Positions 33,416 to 47,484 of a stretch of DNA of 64,000 nt are shown one piece after another. Both the position numbers and the translations under genes were made by a program. Positions within the stretch are counted from its first letter, which is position 1; every line of letters starts with the position of its first letter. The DNA comes from Orthonyx spaldingii. Lineage: Eukaryota > Chordata > Aves > Passeriformes > Orthonychidae. A model generated the notes under the pieces. The model made no database searches. It was given only the letters and a program-made list of their open reading frames with translations, and was not told where the DNA came from. The stretch spans positions 932,749-996,748 of the forward strand of contig VZTJ01001761.1 of assembly GCA_013397795.1 (NCBI GenBank), in the 5' to 3' direction.

Positions 33416-36400
33416 TGCTGCATCCTCTCTGGAAAGACACTAATCCTCCTTTCCTGCTGCTTGGGCTGGTTTGGGAACCACAACATTAAGCACTGAAAGG
33501 CACATTTATTAAATGACACATGCCAGGTCTGGGTTTTGTTTGTAACAGCGAGGAAGTGCTTTGTGGCCTCTCTGCTGTTGACTAGACGCTGACACATCTG
33601 GCACCCAGGCACCAGAGGATGGAGGGATCCGGGCATTTGTTTCCCTGGTTAGATCTGGGTGTTAAGCCTATTTCAGTCAGTGAGTCTTTGGGCTGGATTA
33701 CAGAGTTTTTCTTAACTACCAACATCCGTCAGATGTCAACTCCCTGAATCCACCCTTCCTGGTCATGCTATTTTAAGGCACTTGTATTTTAAAGACTACT
33801 ACAACTACTACTAATAAAACCCCTATAGATTTTTCTTTGAGTAATTTGTCCTCAAGAGACTTGGAAGTCCTTAGGTTTCCTCCTGACCAGTGACAGGATG
33901 TGGTTTATCTACTAGAAGTCGTCCAACCCTTTGCCACACAGGCAGTCTGTCCAAAAACCTTCAGAATTGCTTGTGGAGCAGCAGGAGCTCTGCCCCATAA
34001 ATGTAGTCAGTGGTAACTCTGCTGCAGTGATTATTGGTACAGCTCTTGCCCTAAAGTGGGATATTTCTGTTCTAAACCAATGCATGTTGTTGGTTGTGGT
34101 CTCTTGGAGGCTTAGCTAGAGCAGGAATTAGCTTGCGTGCTCTTCATGTCTGCAGACATTTGAAGAAGGTGTCTTTGTCAGAGCTAATCCCTCAGAGCTC
34201 CAGTTACAGTCAGTGGAGAGAACAGGCCTTGCTGGGTGTGATTTACCTGATGTGCTTTATCTTTCCTCCTTAGGATAAAGAAGCTATGTCCTGGAGGTAC
34301 CTGTTTGTCTCAGTACTTCGTAAAATAGTTCATGAAAGAGTCTGTACAGAGGCAGGTGACCAACACCCACATTTACTTAATAAATACGCTCTTGAGATGG
34401 AATTCATCCATGGAAATGCCAGTTAACCCAGTTACCACAAGTCTCTCCCAGGGCTTGGCATTTGCATATTTTTTTAACTGATTAGGGGTATGGTAATTTC
34501 CTTTTTTTAAACCAGTAGAGTGATGTATGTGTGGTTTCTTCTTCCTTGAGGGAGGCACATTTGTGCCACTGTCCAGCATTGGTGAGGCTGCAGTGATTCA
34601 CTTGATTGTGCCAGTGTTTCTAATTATAGCTGTTAAAAAATCATAGAAGGTTTTCAAACAACTCATCTGTGCAAGTCCCTACACACCCTAATCAATACAG
34701 TCACCTGAGCTGGAGGAATGACCTCTGCCTTGAGCCTCATTAAGGCACCAGAATGTGCAAGTTTCAACAATTTTTATTCCCAAAATATGAAGGGATGTGA
34801 GGCAGGGTCCTTTCTAATGAGAAGAATGGGTTTGTAAGGTTTGCTTTGTATATTAAAAAGTTTAGAAGTCTTGAAAGAAAAATTCTTGCAAATCAGATAC
34901 AAACTTTTCAGGGTGAGAGGATTCTTCAGTTTCTGCTTGTTGTTGAAGTTTTTGAGTATTGTTTTCAGGGTGAACACTGATAAAATTAAAAACAACCTAT
35001 TTTTTCTTAACAAATGTTTTTTATTAAACAGAATGGTGGTAAAGCAAGTGGTGATGAGGCAAAATCAGTCTCAACAACAGTCTCATTTTTGAAGCTTTCT
35101 GCTGTTACAGGAAAAAGTGTAAAATAGAAACCAATATTAATTTAAACAATATTATCTCCCTAAAATATTAAATAACGATGTAGTTTGAAAGCAGGAAAAG
35201 TATAAGGTTGGTATTTTACTGAAGTGCTGTGCAGCCCTGCTTCACGTGACAGGTGAAATTGAAGGCTGGGCAAGTGCCAGGCAGGGATGGTCGGGACATC
35301 CTGGGAGCCTGAAGAGAGCTCACGAGGCCCTGCTTCCTACCAGTGTTTCATATGGATTTTGTTTTCACATGAAACCATGTAAAGGTGGTGTAACAGATGT
35401 TGGACTTCCAGCCATTAACAATTTTCACCTCTGATGGCACCAGGCTGTTCCATCCCACAGAAACATGAGTTCACTTGAATTCCCACGCTGCCCATATGCC
35501 TACATTTCAAAGTTTGTTACCTTATTAACTGGTGAAATATGTTCATTACAAGAGTAGCAATGAGAAGTATTTAAGTGCACCTCAAGCAGTCAAACCCCAA
35601 AGATTTAAATCTGTAAAACCCATCTGCTCCTAACTCAGGAACTCACATAAAACATGAAGGTGCAAAGGATTCCTATATTAAATTTTTCAAGCACCTACTT
35701 TTGGTTTTGGGACATTGGAATTTCACTTGAAAATGCAAGACAAGCCTACTTTTTATTTTTTTGGTCTTCAGCTTGACTGGGCTTTATGAGTTCATGGCTA
35801 CTGGCTGCTTCTGCTCGAGCTGATCGTTCAATTCTCAAAGCACTCTAAGTGCTCTTTAAGTCCTAGAAATTTTAGGTTCAGTTCCTTTCTCTGTCTGAGA
35901 ATTATCAGCGGTGCCTATCTAATCTGCAAGTCCATTTTGTGAGAAAGGTGGCCATGTTGAGTATCAAGTTTAAAAATAAGGGTTTGGATCTGTGACTCCC
36001 AAAGTTTGGAGATGTTTCCTTGCACATGAAAATAATGCATCATTCAAGACACAGGTCTTAATGGCTGAGTTTATTTGCTCTGCCTCAAATATGTGTAGGA
36101 CTACCAATTTAAAAAATAAGATTTTTTTTAGGACTATGAGGAAACTCCTTCTTCCCTTTAAGAGGCAGCATGTCCTTGACTGGAAGACATTTTTCTTTTA
36201 AAACAGCAAATAATGACTAATATAAATGTGCAGGGTTGAAGAATGCCTCTGCTGCCAGAGCTGCTACTTTTTGGAGAAGTGTGAACTCTGAGCTTTTAAA
36301 TAAACAGAGAATTATTTAAAAAATATGATGCTTCCATTGTAATCCACTACATTTTCCTCCCTTCAAAAATCTTCCTATTACCAACAAATGAACAACAAAA

Positions 36401-39400
36401 TTATGTCATAAAAATCCTAAGTGTTAAGTTTCTTCTCTGATTTGTTTTTCATGTGGAGTATTTCTCCTGTGCCTGTAACTGCCCTTTCTGTGCAGAAAGG
36501 TGCCATGATCTGGTGGCTCAGGTGTCATCTTGGAACCAAACAAACCTGGGTTTTCTTCCCACAGGTTTCCCAGCTATTGCATCAAAGAAATAGCAGCAAC
36601 AAAATCAAAAAGTGATGACTCCCAATGCAGAAAAAAATCAGGATAGAAATTAATTTGCTCATCTCTGATACCAAGCTTTTCTTCAACACCTACCCTAATG
36701 CCTTTGCTGCGAGTAGGGGTGGATGTGTCATGCTTGTAGCAAGGCTATGCCAAGGCAGAGCTGTGTGTTTTTTTTAAGAGCTGTTTTAATCTGTTCTGGA
36801 AGTCTGTTTCTTGCCACAGAACATCTAATCACACTGTTCTCTGCATGAGTGATTTAGAGAATCCCTCTGTATCTTTCACCGTGGAAATGCTCCTTGCACT
36901 AACACTGCCTAGCAGTGGTGTAGTGCAAGGTGGAAAACACAGCAGGAGGAGCATTCTCCTCTTACCTGCCATCCTGCCCTGCTGAACTATGTTATTTTGC
37001 CCTTTTCTATGTTTAAATCTTGGGATTTGGTGGTTTGCAGATACTTCTCTTCCTTCCCACATAAATTCCAACAGTATGACCAGATGTCTACTTGGTTTCT
37101 CTCAACACCCTTTACAGCCCTAATCTGAAATGTTAACACCAGCCACAACAGGATCTTATGCTCATCGTGGAAATTACCTCAAGCAGATAGCCAAAACATT
37201 ATCTCATACTGGCCTAGATGTTACAATGCTTGCAGCTAAAATGCTCCCTCAGGATCCTGGGCAGATATCTGTGGGCTTTTTGACTATTCTCTGAGATGGG
37301 CAAAGACATGTCTCTGTTGTTTCCCCATGGAGGAAATGTGTTGTTGGAACACAGGTTACTATAAGACCAAAAATATAATTCTTGGTTGCACCTTCACCCA
37401 GAGGGATGCAGATACCAGCCACAGAAGATGACCCTAAAGAGGAAGACTTCATATAAGTGACTTTTAGGAGGGAGAAGATGATCATGTTGGTATCAGCCCA
37501 GCTGAAAAACTTGCTGTATTTGGAAATCCAGCCACCCTCAGGGGCTGTTCTGCCTATTGGCAGTGGTAGCAGAACAGTCCCCACAGTCCACTGGCAGCAA
37601 CTGCAGAGCACAAAGTTTATGCCCTGAGAACCTGAGTCTTTAACTCACCTTGGTAAATTCTTGAAGGCTGGGTGTTGGGCTCTGAAACATGCTCTGCTCA
37701 CCTACCGCTGCCCTGCTTCTCTACCTTATTTTTAATTTTTTTTGTGTGTGTTTTTCTATTTGTAAAACTCTTAACATCGTTAAACTTTCTGAGATTCATG
37801 GTCGGAAAGTGATTCTTAAAAATTGAGTTGTGCTTTCCGCTACATGATTATTTTTTTTCCCCAAGGCCTGGGTGAGATTAGAATTTTGAGTTTGCGTGCT
37901 GAAGTTGTATTATTGTTTTGTTTTGTTTTCCTAACCACTTCCACATGCAGTCAGGTTTTATTGCCAGCTGCTCTCCCTGGTTGGTCTCTGGGGAGTGTAG
38001 GCTCCTGTTTGCTGTTAAACTCACAACAGTTGGTTAGTTTAACTTTTTTCAAATGTGAATTTGTCAGGTTTGGATTTCCACCAGTTGTCTTTACCCAGCC
38101 AGAGGTGGGCAATGGAATAAGCACTGATGTGTAAGAAGGGCTCATCAGAACCTCAAATTCCTGTAGAGGGAGAAATGGGCAAGTTTATCACCACCCTCAC
38201 ATCCTTTCTGTATTAAAATTAAATATCTTGGCATTTCCAACTTCCCACAGAGCAGGAATATGAAATTTCATTTAATTAATAAAAGAAAGAGTTTTATTAC
38301 ACAATTTTAAATAGAAAAGGATAGGGCTCCCTGTGATGATTGCAGCAGGGAGCCCGTGAGCCCAGACATGCTGCTCACCAGGGAGGCTCCCAGGGAGGCC
38401 AGGAGCTAGCAGGAAACCAGCCAGGTTTCCCTAGGAAGTGTGTTTGCTCGCTGTTAGAAGATTCGATTCAATCAATCTGTTCCTGCAGAATATATATGCA
38501 TATTTTTCAGGAACTGGCATTTTCCTATTGGGAAAAAAAAAGGCTTTGCTGAGTTAAAACTGGAGATTAGTTAGCATGCTTTTCTAGCTGCATTGGTGAG
38601 AAAGTCACATGTAAATATATGTAAATATATGACAATCTAACATACAGTTAAGCAGCTGTACCAGACCTCTAAAATGGGGGCTATGGATGACCTAAAATGC
38701 TCTTTAAGGATTTTTGTGTTGTTATCTGTCAGGCTAAAGCTAGCACTGGAATGAGCAGACTATTGGGATAATTTTCTACCTTAGGGGGAAAGGCTGTGTG
38801 GAAATGAGACACCAGAGAAAGCCAAAGAAGAAGCCAAAGCCAGACATGGTGAGAACACGTGTACCCTCCTCAACTTTGCATATTCAGTGTGAGAGCTGTG
38901 GGTCCTGTGCATTTCCCTGTGGAATTTATTCTTTTAAACCGACCTTCTGATTGTGGGTTTGAACCCATGGTGCCAATAGCTGGAAGACTTGAGGAACTGG
39001 GTGTCTGCTCTGGATTTAAGCATCAGTTAGTGGTACCAGGTGAGAGAGCCCTGAGCACTGGCTGCACTTTCAGCAGCCTGAGGGCTGTGCTTTCCCCAGA
39101 GAGCTGACAAGGTTTTGGAGGCCAGTGGCCAAGCTGCTGTGGTGCCAGCATGGGCACCACAGGAGGGGCAGAGTGGTGGTGAAAAGAAGGAGGATTTGGG
39201 GTTGAGTGGGGTAGTGTGACCCATGTTCAGCCCCCTGAGAACTCCCACTGGGTATTCCAGAGGATGGCACATGGAAGGGCTTTAGTGAAATCAGGACAGA
39301 AACAGCATGTCTGGCCTCAGGCACCAGACAGGAGCTGCAGCAATTGCTCCTGTCCTGGCAGGTATAGTGGACAAAGAAAGGCCTGTGGGTCACATGTACT

Positions 39401-41562
39401 ATTCAGTGTCTGAGAATCCAAACACCAACAAAAAAGTAATTTTTTTCACACAGATTGTTAAACTGAGATGAACTCTTGCAAGGATTTGCATAGGGACACC
39501 TTTCTACCCTGTGCTTGCTCGGAAGACTCCCTGTGGGAACAAAAGAAGTGGTAAGGAAGGAAAGGGTTTAACTCCTGAGTGAGCTCTGGAGATCCTGCAG
39601 CATTTCTTGCCCTTATCCTCATCATCTTGCCCTGTTACTGTTGCTGGAGGCTTTTCTAGAGGAAAACTGGATTTACATGGGGTCACACATCCAGTGCTCC
39701 CAGCTCCATTTTGCAGGGAGGGAAGAGGAGCTGTGGTGGTGGAGTGTAAAACCTGTACATGACTATTTGGTAAGGCAGATGTGGGTGGGAGGAGTAAGAG
39801 CAGAGCTCTAATTCTGTGTGTGTGGAAGTGATGAGGAGACTGATCCCCTGGAAGGAGACAGCAGTGTCACTGCCTGATGTGAAGGTTTTACTTTTCCATA
39901 ATTAGATGAAATCACCTACTCTCTAGATGCAGGAAACAAAAGACTGTTTGACTTTCTGGATTTTTACACACATAAAGCTGTTGCGCTCATTGTTCTGGCT
40001 GAAGAGAGCTGTGTTTAGTCCTCAGCTGGAACTTGCTCTGTATTTTAGTTGAAACAGGTCTCCTTTGGAAATACCTTGTCCCATAGCACCGAGCCCCACC
40101 AGTGACTCAGTGCTGACTCAGAAGAGAAAGTTCCTCTCACTGAATCAGCCCCAGAGCTGTGGGACAAGGCGAGGTTTTCCTTGGCTCTCTCTATCCAAAC
40201 AGTGATCAGACGTGTAGATCTGCGCAGCTCGCTAGGTGGGATGAGGTCACAGCTCAAGAGGCTGAAGTCGCACCAGAATATATTGGTAATGAGAAAAAAA
40301 AAGATATTTTCACAGACTTTGTTGTTTATCCAGGCTCTAGAAGGAGGTGTCATGCAGGGCACCTGGATTTTGGAGCTCTCTGGATGCTTATTTTAGAATT
40401 TTCTAAAGGGAAATCATCATTCACACTTCAGAAATGAGAAGACACAGGTACACTTTGGGGTCTTTTTATTGATCTATTATTCTAATATTCTGTCTGACTT
40501 ATACTCTCTTTTCCCTGCATGAGTTTCCTTCACAATGGAGGGTTTTGAGTTTTGTGAAGTTGTTTATTTTTTTAACTCACCATTATATCACCTGCAGTGC
40601 TTCTCATAGGGAGTAGTAGAAGATGCTAGAAGTTATTTCATGACTATGTAAGAGCTGGTATATTGCTCACCTTTCTGAAATAAAAGTCATATAATGAATT
40701 ACGCGGAATGATACCGAAAAAGGTAACTTTAAGTTGAAACTTCACAAAGAAATTTTGTCAGATCTGTTATTCTGAAAAATATTTCCCTGCAAAGGTGACT
40801 GAGAGAAGATCCTTAACACAGTAATTGACTAGACCTGCATGAAGAGGGTTCGTTCAGCAACAGAGCGAGTAACCCTGTCCCCCTCACTCCTGCCATCAGT
40901 GACTGCAGCAAAAAGAGCTGGATATTTGCTCCCTATGTACTTAGTGCCCTGATAAATTTTCACTGGGACACTGCTGACCCTGTCAGCCATCTGTTTTTTG
41001 GTACTGGGCTGCCACACAGTGGCCTCCTTCAGAAACCTGGAGAATGGGAGCAGGAAGGGGGAATATCAAGTTGATAACAAGAATGAGCAAATACAAACGT
41101 CATGACTCAGTTCGCAGTGTCTGTTAATTCCTTACTGGCTGGGGAAGCAGAATTTTATTTTGCACAATCCAAACCACGAGGAACAAACATTAGAACACAG
41201 AAAAAAGAGGTAGGAAACCCCTCAGTTAACTAACAAAAAGTTCTTTCAAGAAATTTATAAAGGAGTGTGTATGAAAGTAGAAGAGTTTTCTCTCATTTAC
41301 TAATATCTGCTTTCTTTTTTTTTTGCTACTTCCTCTTTTCTCCCTAGATGCAGACAACTAAAAATTGAAGCTTTTTCCATTTAGAGGAGCTCACGTTAGG
41401 AGGATGTTCAGGGTGGAGGTTTGGTTTTGTACTGCTGGTTAATCGAAGCACAGCCCCTCTTCAGGCAGTGGAGAAATCCTGTTTTGATCCAGACCTGGAA
41501 CCTGTGTGATTTGAAATTTTAACTGAAGTGTTCCTTCCTGCAGGTTCTGCCTTTGTAAAGTG
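33416..41562. other. Non-coding stretch
   Basis: No gene is recognised. The longest frame is minus 37249-37611 (120 codons), with no known domain. A short duplication of GTAAATATAT lies at 38611-38630. The part at 38340-39400 is GC-richer. No RNA gene or CR1 copy is clear; a TCATAGAAGG at about 34640 recalls the CR1 end but the flanks do not match. Confidence 0.55.
38611..38630. repeat. Tandem duplication of a 10-mer
   Basis: GTAAATATAT occurs twice back to back. It is a micro-duplication with no evident role. Confidence 0.8.
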
Positions 41563-41733
41563 TCATAGAATGGGTTGGGGATGGAAGGGACATTAAAACC
41601 CATCTTGTTCCAGACTGCCTGTCATCAGCTACCATCCACTACCCCTGGTTGGTCAGAGCCCCATCCAGCCTGGCCTTGAACACTTCCAGGGATGGGAGAT
41701 CCACAGCTTCTCTGGGCAGCCTGTTCCATGAGC
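41563..41733 (-). mobile_element. CR1 LINE 3' fragment, minus orientation
   Basis: It begins TCATAGAATGGGTTGG and GATGGAAGGGACATTAAAAC, then CATCCAGCCTGGCCTTGAAC, ACTTCCAGGGATGGGAGATC and TTCTCTGGGCAGCCTGTTCC. Reverse-complemented, it is the same 3' block as at 22363-22652, ending in CCATTCTATGA. The copy is about 170 bp and 5'-truncated. Confidence 0.9.
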
Positions 41734-44700
41734 AGGGAGTTGGGAATGGTGTCTATCCATTAGGATCCTTCCTGGATAATTATTTTGTAACTGTGATAAA
41801 ATGCATGGGTTTTTGCTGCCCTGCAGGTTGAGATTTTGACACCCTTCCCTCCCCTCTGTCTGCCTCATTCCTGTACCAGGTAACCCATGGCAGGTGGTCA
41901 GTCCTGGAGACTCCAGCTTTGGTCTGGTTTGTGCATACCTGGCTCTGACAGCCTTCCGTGACAAATAATCTGGGACAACAGAAAATCTGACAGTGTCTGA
42001 CACTCTGATTTTCTGACATTCCAAACAGGCACTTCAGACCATCAGGAACCCTTAAATGAAAGACAGGATTTAGGAAATTTGGACTTCAGTGGTGTTGTGT
42101 GCCTCCAGTCAGACAAAGTGTGTTGGTTCTGGTTTGGTCATGAATTAATGCCAAGTAAGGAAGCAGAAAGGTAGGAAAATGAACTCTGTAAGAAAAGATT
42201 GTTTAAATCTTAAAAATAATTTCATGTGTTATTATGCCAGGTTTAGCTCTATTGTTTTATGTAATCATCTGTGGTAGGGATGTTCTGTAGCTGCTTGTTC
42301 TAAGAATAAGCATCCTGTGCACTTTGATTTGTCATAGTGTAAAGACTGATGTTGTTTACAGTAGGTGGATGTGAAATATATTTCTGTAAAAGCTCTGGGA
42401 TCTTCATTTTAACACCTGCACGTTAGTGCTGTTAGAGTGGTGAGTGTTTCCTTGGTGAAACTATTGCTTGCTTTGTCATTGTGCTTTATAAAGCTGGTTT
42501 TATTTTGTCATAAATTCCAGTGCAGGCAGAGAAGCACAAGTGACTGAGGCAGTTGTTGCAGGCAGAACTGTCCCTACCTGGGGAATTTTTATTTAATCTA
42601 ATTTATTGCTAATTAACGCAAACTTTTGGTCACCTTGGTTCTGATGCTGAAAAAAAAAGGAGAAAACTAATCAAATAAACCTTTTGGTAGAAAATCCTCC
42701 TGCCCCTTTCCCAGGCTCAGCAGAAGTTTGTTCAGCATTCACAGAAGCAAGAGCCTGGATGTAACAAATGAGAGCTGGAACTGAAACTGTCGTAAAGGGA
42801 TGTGGTGGGGCACCAACTTTCCTGGATTTGTATTTTCAATAAAAGCAGCCACTTTCTGCAGTCTTGTAGAAGTCTCTTAACGGTCTGTTTATCTGAGAAA
42901 CGGAGAGCAGGTTAATTTTGAAAGGAAAAGTCCATACTGGGCAAGTATGTGTGCTCAAGATCCCAAAAGGAAGTAAACAGAGGAAACCAAATTCCAAATC
43001 CAACTCGGTGAGGTTTTTAGGGGCCCTCCTCATGAAAATCCCAGTGCAATTAGCCAGAAAAGAGTTTGTCAGAAAAATCTGATTAATTTTTTAATGTGGA
43101 AATATGCCCATGTGGTTATCTTTTTCAAGCAATTTCACAAAGAATTTAAAAAAAAATCATTGCGGAAAATGTTTCAAAAGAATAAGATGGTGCAAAAAGA
43201 AACTGCATATTATACTTGAAATTTGATTTCATCTTTTATATATGTTCTGTTAGTAAAAATGTGATGAAACTCAGCACAGAGAAAGAAGCTTTAAGCAGAA
43301 AGAAGAGCAAATCCTTCAGTGTGTATTGAATTGCTACTGTCACTAATGATTTTCAAAATGGAATAAAAAATTAGATGTTTTATGAATTCATGGGACTAGT
43401 TATATTTAATTTCTGAATAACCAATTTCCTATATTTCCATTCGTTAAATAATATAAGAGTATATATGAATTAAGCAGTAAAGCATTTCTAAAAAACTGTT
43501 GAAAATTCCTGGTTATTCTTTTTTAAAGAAACAAATTTCAGAGTTTTTATTCCACAGGAAAGTCTTTTCCTTTGAGAGTAAAACTTCATTGAAAAAGCTG
43601 GAATTTCCCACAAAATAAGTTCTAGATTTTGAGAGACTTCAGCTCAGAGTTTGAAGGACAGTCACAAAAATGTTTAGTTTCCTGCTGGAGAATGGGAATT
43701 GAGTCCTGACATCTCTGGGCACTAATTAGAGAATTCTTCTCTGGTTGAAAAAGAAAAGAGAAGTCCCATTGTGGGGAACTGGAACGTCCCTGGAGGTATC
43801 ACTCAATGTGCCCTCTGAAATGCTCATCCCATTGGTCAAATTTGGAGCCCAGAAATTTTGGTGGGGTGTTTGGGGCAAATGGAGATTATGACACCCATGT
43901 CAAAATCCTACTGGCTTAAGAGAGGGGGAGCTTGTGTGGGAATACTGCTCTCCCAGCTGATTTAGGACCCTCTCATCTTCTCCTGCCATGGCATCTCCTT
44001 CATGGGAGTCTTCACAGGTTTGGCAAACATCTGCCAGATGTGTTCTGAGTGCGTGGAATCCCTCCGTGGTGGAGGGAGAGTTGGACATTAAATGGATTGT
44101 GAATATTCTGTGTTTCTTTCCCATCCGAGGTGTCACAGCAGGAGGGGGATCTGGGGCCTCTCACTGGTGTGTTGTTCTGTGGTGCCTGCAGCTGTTTGAC
44201 TGGATGTGCGTTCTTGCCAGTCCTGTATTGCCATGTTTTTGTTGGAAACCTGTTCCTTCAGACCATATCTTCATCAGTATTTGGGGGCGTTGCTCCAGTC
44301 CTGCTCACACCTTCTCCCCCTGGAGTTTTCCCCCAGGATGCAGAGGTTTCTCCTGGATACCTGGTCTCTGGCAGGGTCTGCTGTCAGTGGTTTCCGTTCT
44401 TCCAGCAAACTGCCTCCTGGAGCTGGGCTGGGAGACTGACTAGAACACAAACCACAGGAAAATAACCTGTGGGTTAATGCAAACACAGGGCTGAAGTGGC
44501 GGTGGCTGCGAGCGGGCTGTAAAATCCATACGGCGGGTTAGAAAAACAGTGACAGCAACGCCATCTCCAACAGTGTCCGTGTGCCTGGGGGACTGGAAGG
44601 AAGGTTGCTACTTACAGGCTCCTGGAGAGGGAATAGAGTTACACAGGAGCTGGGATGGTTTCCCCTGTACCTCCTGCAATTTAGGTAAATGCTAACTGAA

Positions 44701-46540
44701 ACTGTTTTGCAGTCAGATGAACACTTGTGCTCCTGGCTGAAAAGATTGCGAAGGAGGCGCTCCCAGCTCCACTGGGATGTGCTGGTTGTGGTGTGGGTAC
44801 GATCCTGATCTTCAGTAGATTCAGAAAACCCATATTTACATCACAGCAAAGATGGGACTGTCATGAAATCAATTGCAATAGAGGAATGCTACAAATTCTG
44901 GCCCTGCAGTACTGTCCTTCCTCACAGTCTGCCCTTGCAGTGCTTCTGCACAGTAAGTTCAGGTCTGAGCAGCTTCCTTGCTTTTCTAAGCAATTTATTT
45001 TTCCTGCACTTCTTATCATTCCTATAATGGCTTTTTGTAAAACCCAGCTTCTTTCTTCAAGTGGAAATAGGACTGTTCTAAGTGTAATTTTGAGAAACAC
45101 AATTTAAGAAATGCTACCTGACATCACAGTGCAGTATGTGTTCAGTGTTGGCAGTACTTGGTGTGTCACAAAATATTCCTTTGGTGAATTTTACTCTAAC
45201 TGATGTCTGTGTTGCTGTCCCAACCCCTCTGCCATCAGCCAGGATGATTTAATCAATTTGGAAAGCAGGGGAGCACTGGAGGAGTAGTGTGTCAAACCAA
45301 GCAAAAGCAGAAGGGGATCTCAAAACTCCATACAACCTCTCTAAACATCTCCTACATCATAGATAATGGCTCTTCATGATCCTTATGAAATTAGAGATAT
45401 TGGCAGGTGAGGTTTAGCTTGCTCAAATTTAAGAAACAGCGTCACATAATATGTACAGCTCGAGAAATTTCTGAAAGGAATGTGTTAGCAATGATCTTGG
45501 GTTATTTCATTTATATAAGGAGCATCCTGCTGCCAAGGTGCAGTAGTACCTGTAGTACTAGTTTTTATAATAATAATTATACTGGTATTTTTTAGAGGAT
45601 GTTAATCCCATGTTCTTCTTTTTCACTAAGAAGCCTGTGCCTGATTTAGTGGCTGAGAGAAATGCATTTCAGGGTTTCTTAGCAGTGGCCTTTTTGCAGT
45701 GGTACAAATGGAGCCAAAGACAATGTTTTATCTAGAGAGAAATGTATGAGACCCATTTTAATGGGCTGAATGTCATTATGGGTGCAAAAATCCAAAGGGT
45801 CACAAGTGAGTTAAGTAAATCCCCTCACCACATCTTTTGATTTAAAGCCTTTAAGGCTCAATACTTCTAGATTGGTCCCCATCCACCACCTCCTTCAAAT
45901 ACTGCAGAGCAAAGATGACCCAGCCAGCAGGGATGGAAATCCATGGCTTTTGCTTGGACAGGTCTTCCAAATCTAGGGAATGACAGGCAATTAGGAAAAT
46001 GTGTAACTAAGAAGAAAGTTGTCCTTTTTTCTAGATAATGTATTTGTTTGAATTTACTCAAATTTCTTCTGTTTTGCTGCAAGGTATTATTGCCACCTGT
46101 TATATCCTTTGGAGTATGATCCAACAATCTGATGGGAAATAGAAGGGTGATTTAAGTGCCATAACAAAAACAAAACTCTCTTTAAATGCCAATATAGGGA
46201 GTCTTCCAGTGGAACTTCTGCTGGACTCCCTGCAAAGATGGTCCAGCCCCAGGGAAAAATTGTAGCTGAATATGATTATGCAAAAGAGTAAGCGATTTCC
46301 ACCTTTGATCACTGGCAGATCATAAAATGCTGAAAAAATTATTAAAAAGAGTGGTAACAGTGGTTTTAGGACTGCAGTTTTCCAATTGGTGAGAAGCACA
46401 TTGAATTGCCATCCTGGCGAAACACAATGCATCTTTATTTTTTTCCTTCCTTAATCAAGGAGCGCAGCATCTTTGACAGCTCACAGGCTGAATGGGTTTG
46501 CCTTACATGAGGAAAAAATAAATCTATGTGGGGTGTGGAG
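41734..46540. other. Non-coding stretch
   Basis: AT-rich single-copy DNA. The frames at 43988-44465 (151 and 111 codons, overlapping in different phases) fall in a GC-richer patch and have no recognised domain. No transposable element or RNA gene is recognised. Confidence 0.6.
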
Positions 46541-46597
46541 GTGGTGTTATTTCTGTTTAATTTGTGGTGGGGTGGTGTTGTTTCTACTCAATTTGTG
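46541..46597. repeat. Two-copy imperfect tandem repeat, 31-bp period
   Basis: A 26-base block starting GTGGTGTT and ending AATTTGTG occurs at 46541-46566 and 46572-46597, joined by a GTGGG-type linker. The copies differ at four positions, all transitions. Confidence 0.75.
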
Positions 46598-46699
46598 TAA
46601 GGTTAAAAGCAGGTATTTGGGGACTTATTTGCTGTCATTTAGAAGGTGTTACAGGGAGGTCTTGAACAGGAAATTGTGAAAAAGGAAGTTGTATGCCTT

Positions 46700-46950
46700 T
46701 GAACTAATCCTTTATAAATAGGTGCAACCAGAGGGGTTGAATAAAGGCTAGGATTTATTTGCATAGGAAAGTAAATTATGCATGTTATATGCATAAAAGA
46801 AAAGGAGGAGAGCCATGTGGCAGTGAAAATGTGAGTTGTTTCTGTAAAAGGCTGTTTTTTGCTTTATAAATATGGCACAGTGTTGACAGCAGTTGTGACA
46901 TCATGTGATGTATATGATGTCAGCAACTTGGTGTCATGTGATTGTGCATT
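46700..46950. promoter_or_regulatory. Palindrome- and TATA/MEF2-rich candidate regulatory segment
   Basis: Four motifs occur within 230 bases. CTTTATAAATA occurs at 46710-46720, where TTATAAATAG fits the MEF2 consensus YTAWWWWTAR, and again at 46862-46872. TTATGCAT and its reverse complement ATGCATAA lie at 46776-46783 and 46789-46796, an octamer-like inverted repeat with a 5-base spacer. TGACATCAT and ATGATGTCA lie at 46896-46904 and 46914-46922, a 9-bp inverted repeat of CRE/ATF-like half-sites with a 9-base loop. CATGTG E-boxes follow. A TATA-type core promoter for a non-coding RNA or an enhancer are both possible. No exon is seen downstream. Confidence 0.3.
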
Positions 46951-47484
46951 TTAACTTGCATTTCAACAAGAAAAAGACAAATACTTGGGTTTTCTTTAAA
47001 ATGTGAAACATAAGGGCTCCAAATTAAAAGGCAAATAAAAATAGCCAACGCTCCTCACCAAAATGTCTTGCTCCAGTTTAGGGGAAGCTGGTCTCCATCA
47101 CCCAGCACAGGGAGGCAGATGGAGGTGCCAAGGAAGGGATGCTCTTCTCTCTGCTTTGCGCTGAGAGAATTTCTGTGGTTTTAATGACATTTCTCCTTCT
47201 CCTGCCCAGTGAGATCAGAACCAGCATCCAGCTGTAGAATGGCAACCTGCCGAGGGAGTTGCAGCCTGATTGCTTGTAGTTAATCCATAAAGTAATTCTG
47301 TTTCTTAGACATTTATCTCTTCTGCAGTACTGACTGGGGTGATAATGTGAGGGGAAAAAAAAGCACCCCTTGGGTTAGAAAGTGAATTTTTGCATTTCAC
47401 ACTGCTTCTGAAGAGCTTCCCGGTGCTCTGCTGGCAACAGAATGATAATTTTCCACTCTGCTACTTCTCAATGTAGACTAAAAA

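Noticed and set aside
34640..34720. CR1-like TCATAGAAGG
   Set aside because: Only about ten bases resemble the CR1 end; the following sequence does not match.
37249..37611. 120-codon minus-strand frame
   Set aside because: It has no recognised domain or splice context, and a frame of this length is expected by chance in 64 kb.
38950..38980. Possible tRNA T-arm (GGGTTTGAACCC)
   Set aside because: It is a local palindrome. The needed 5-bp stem, A box and anticodon arm are not in place around it.
43988..44465. Overlapping 151- and 111-codon frames
   Set aside because: They are in different phases of a GC-richer patch with no domain and no evident exon boundaries.
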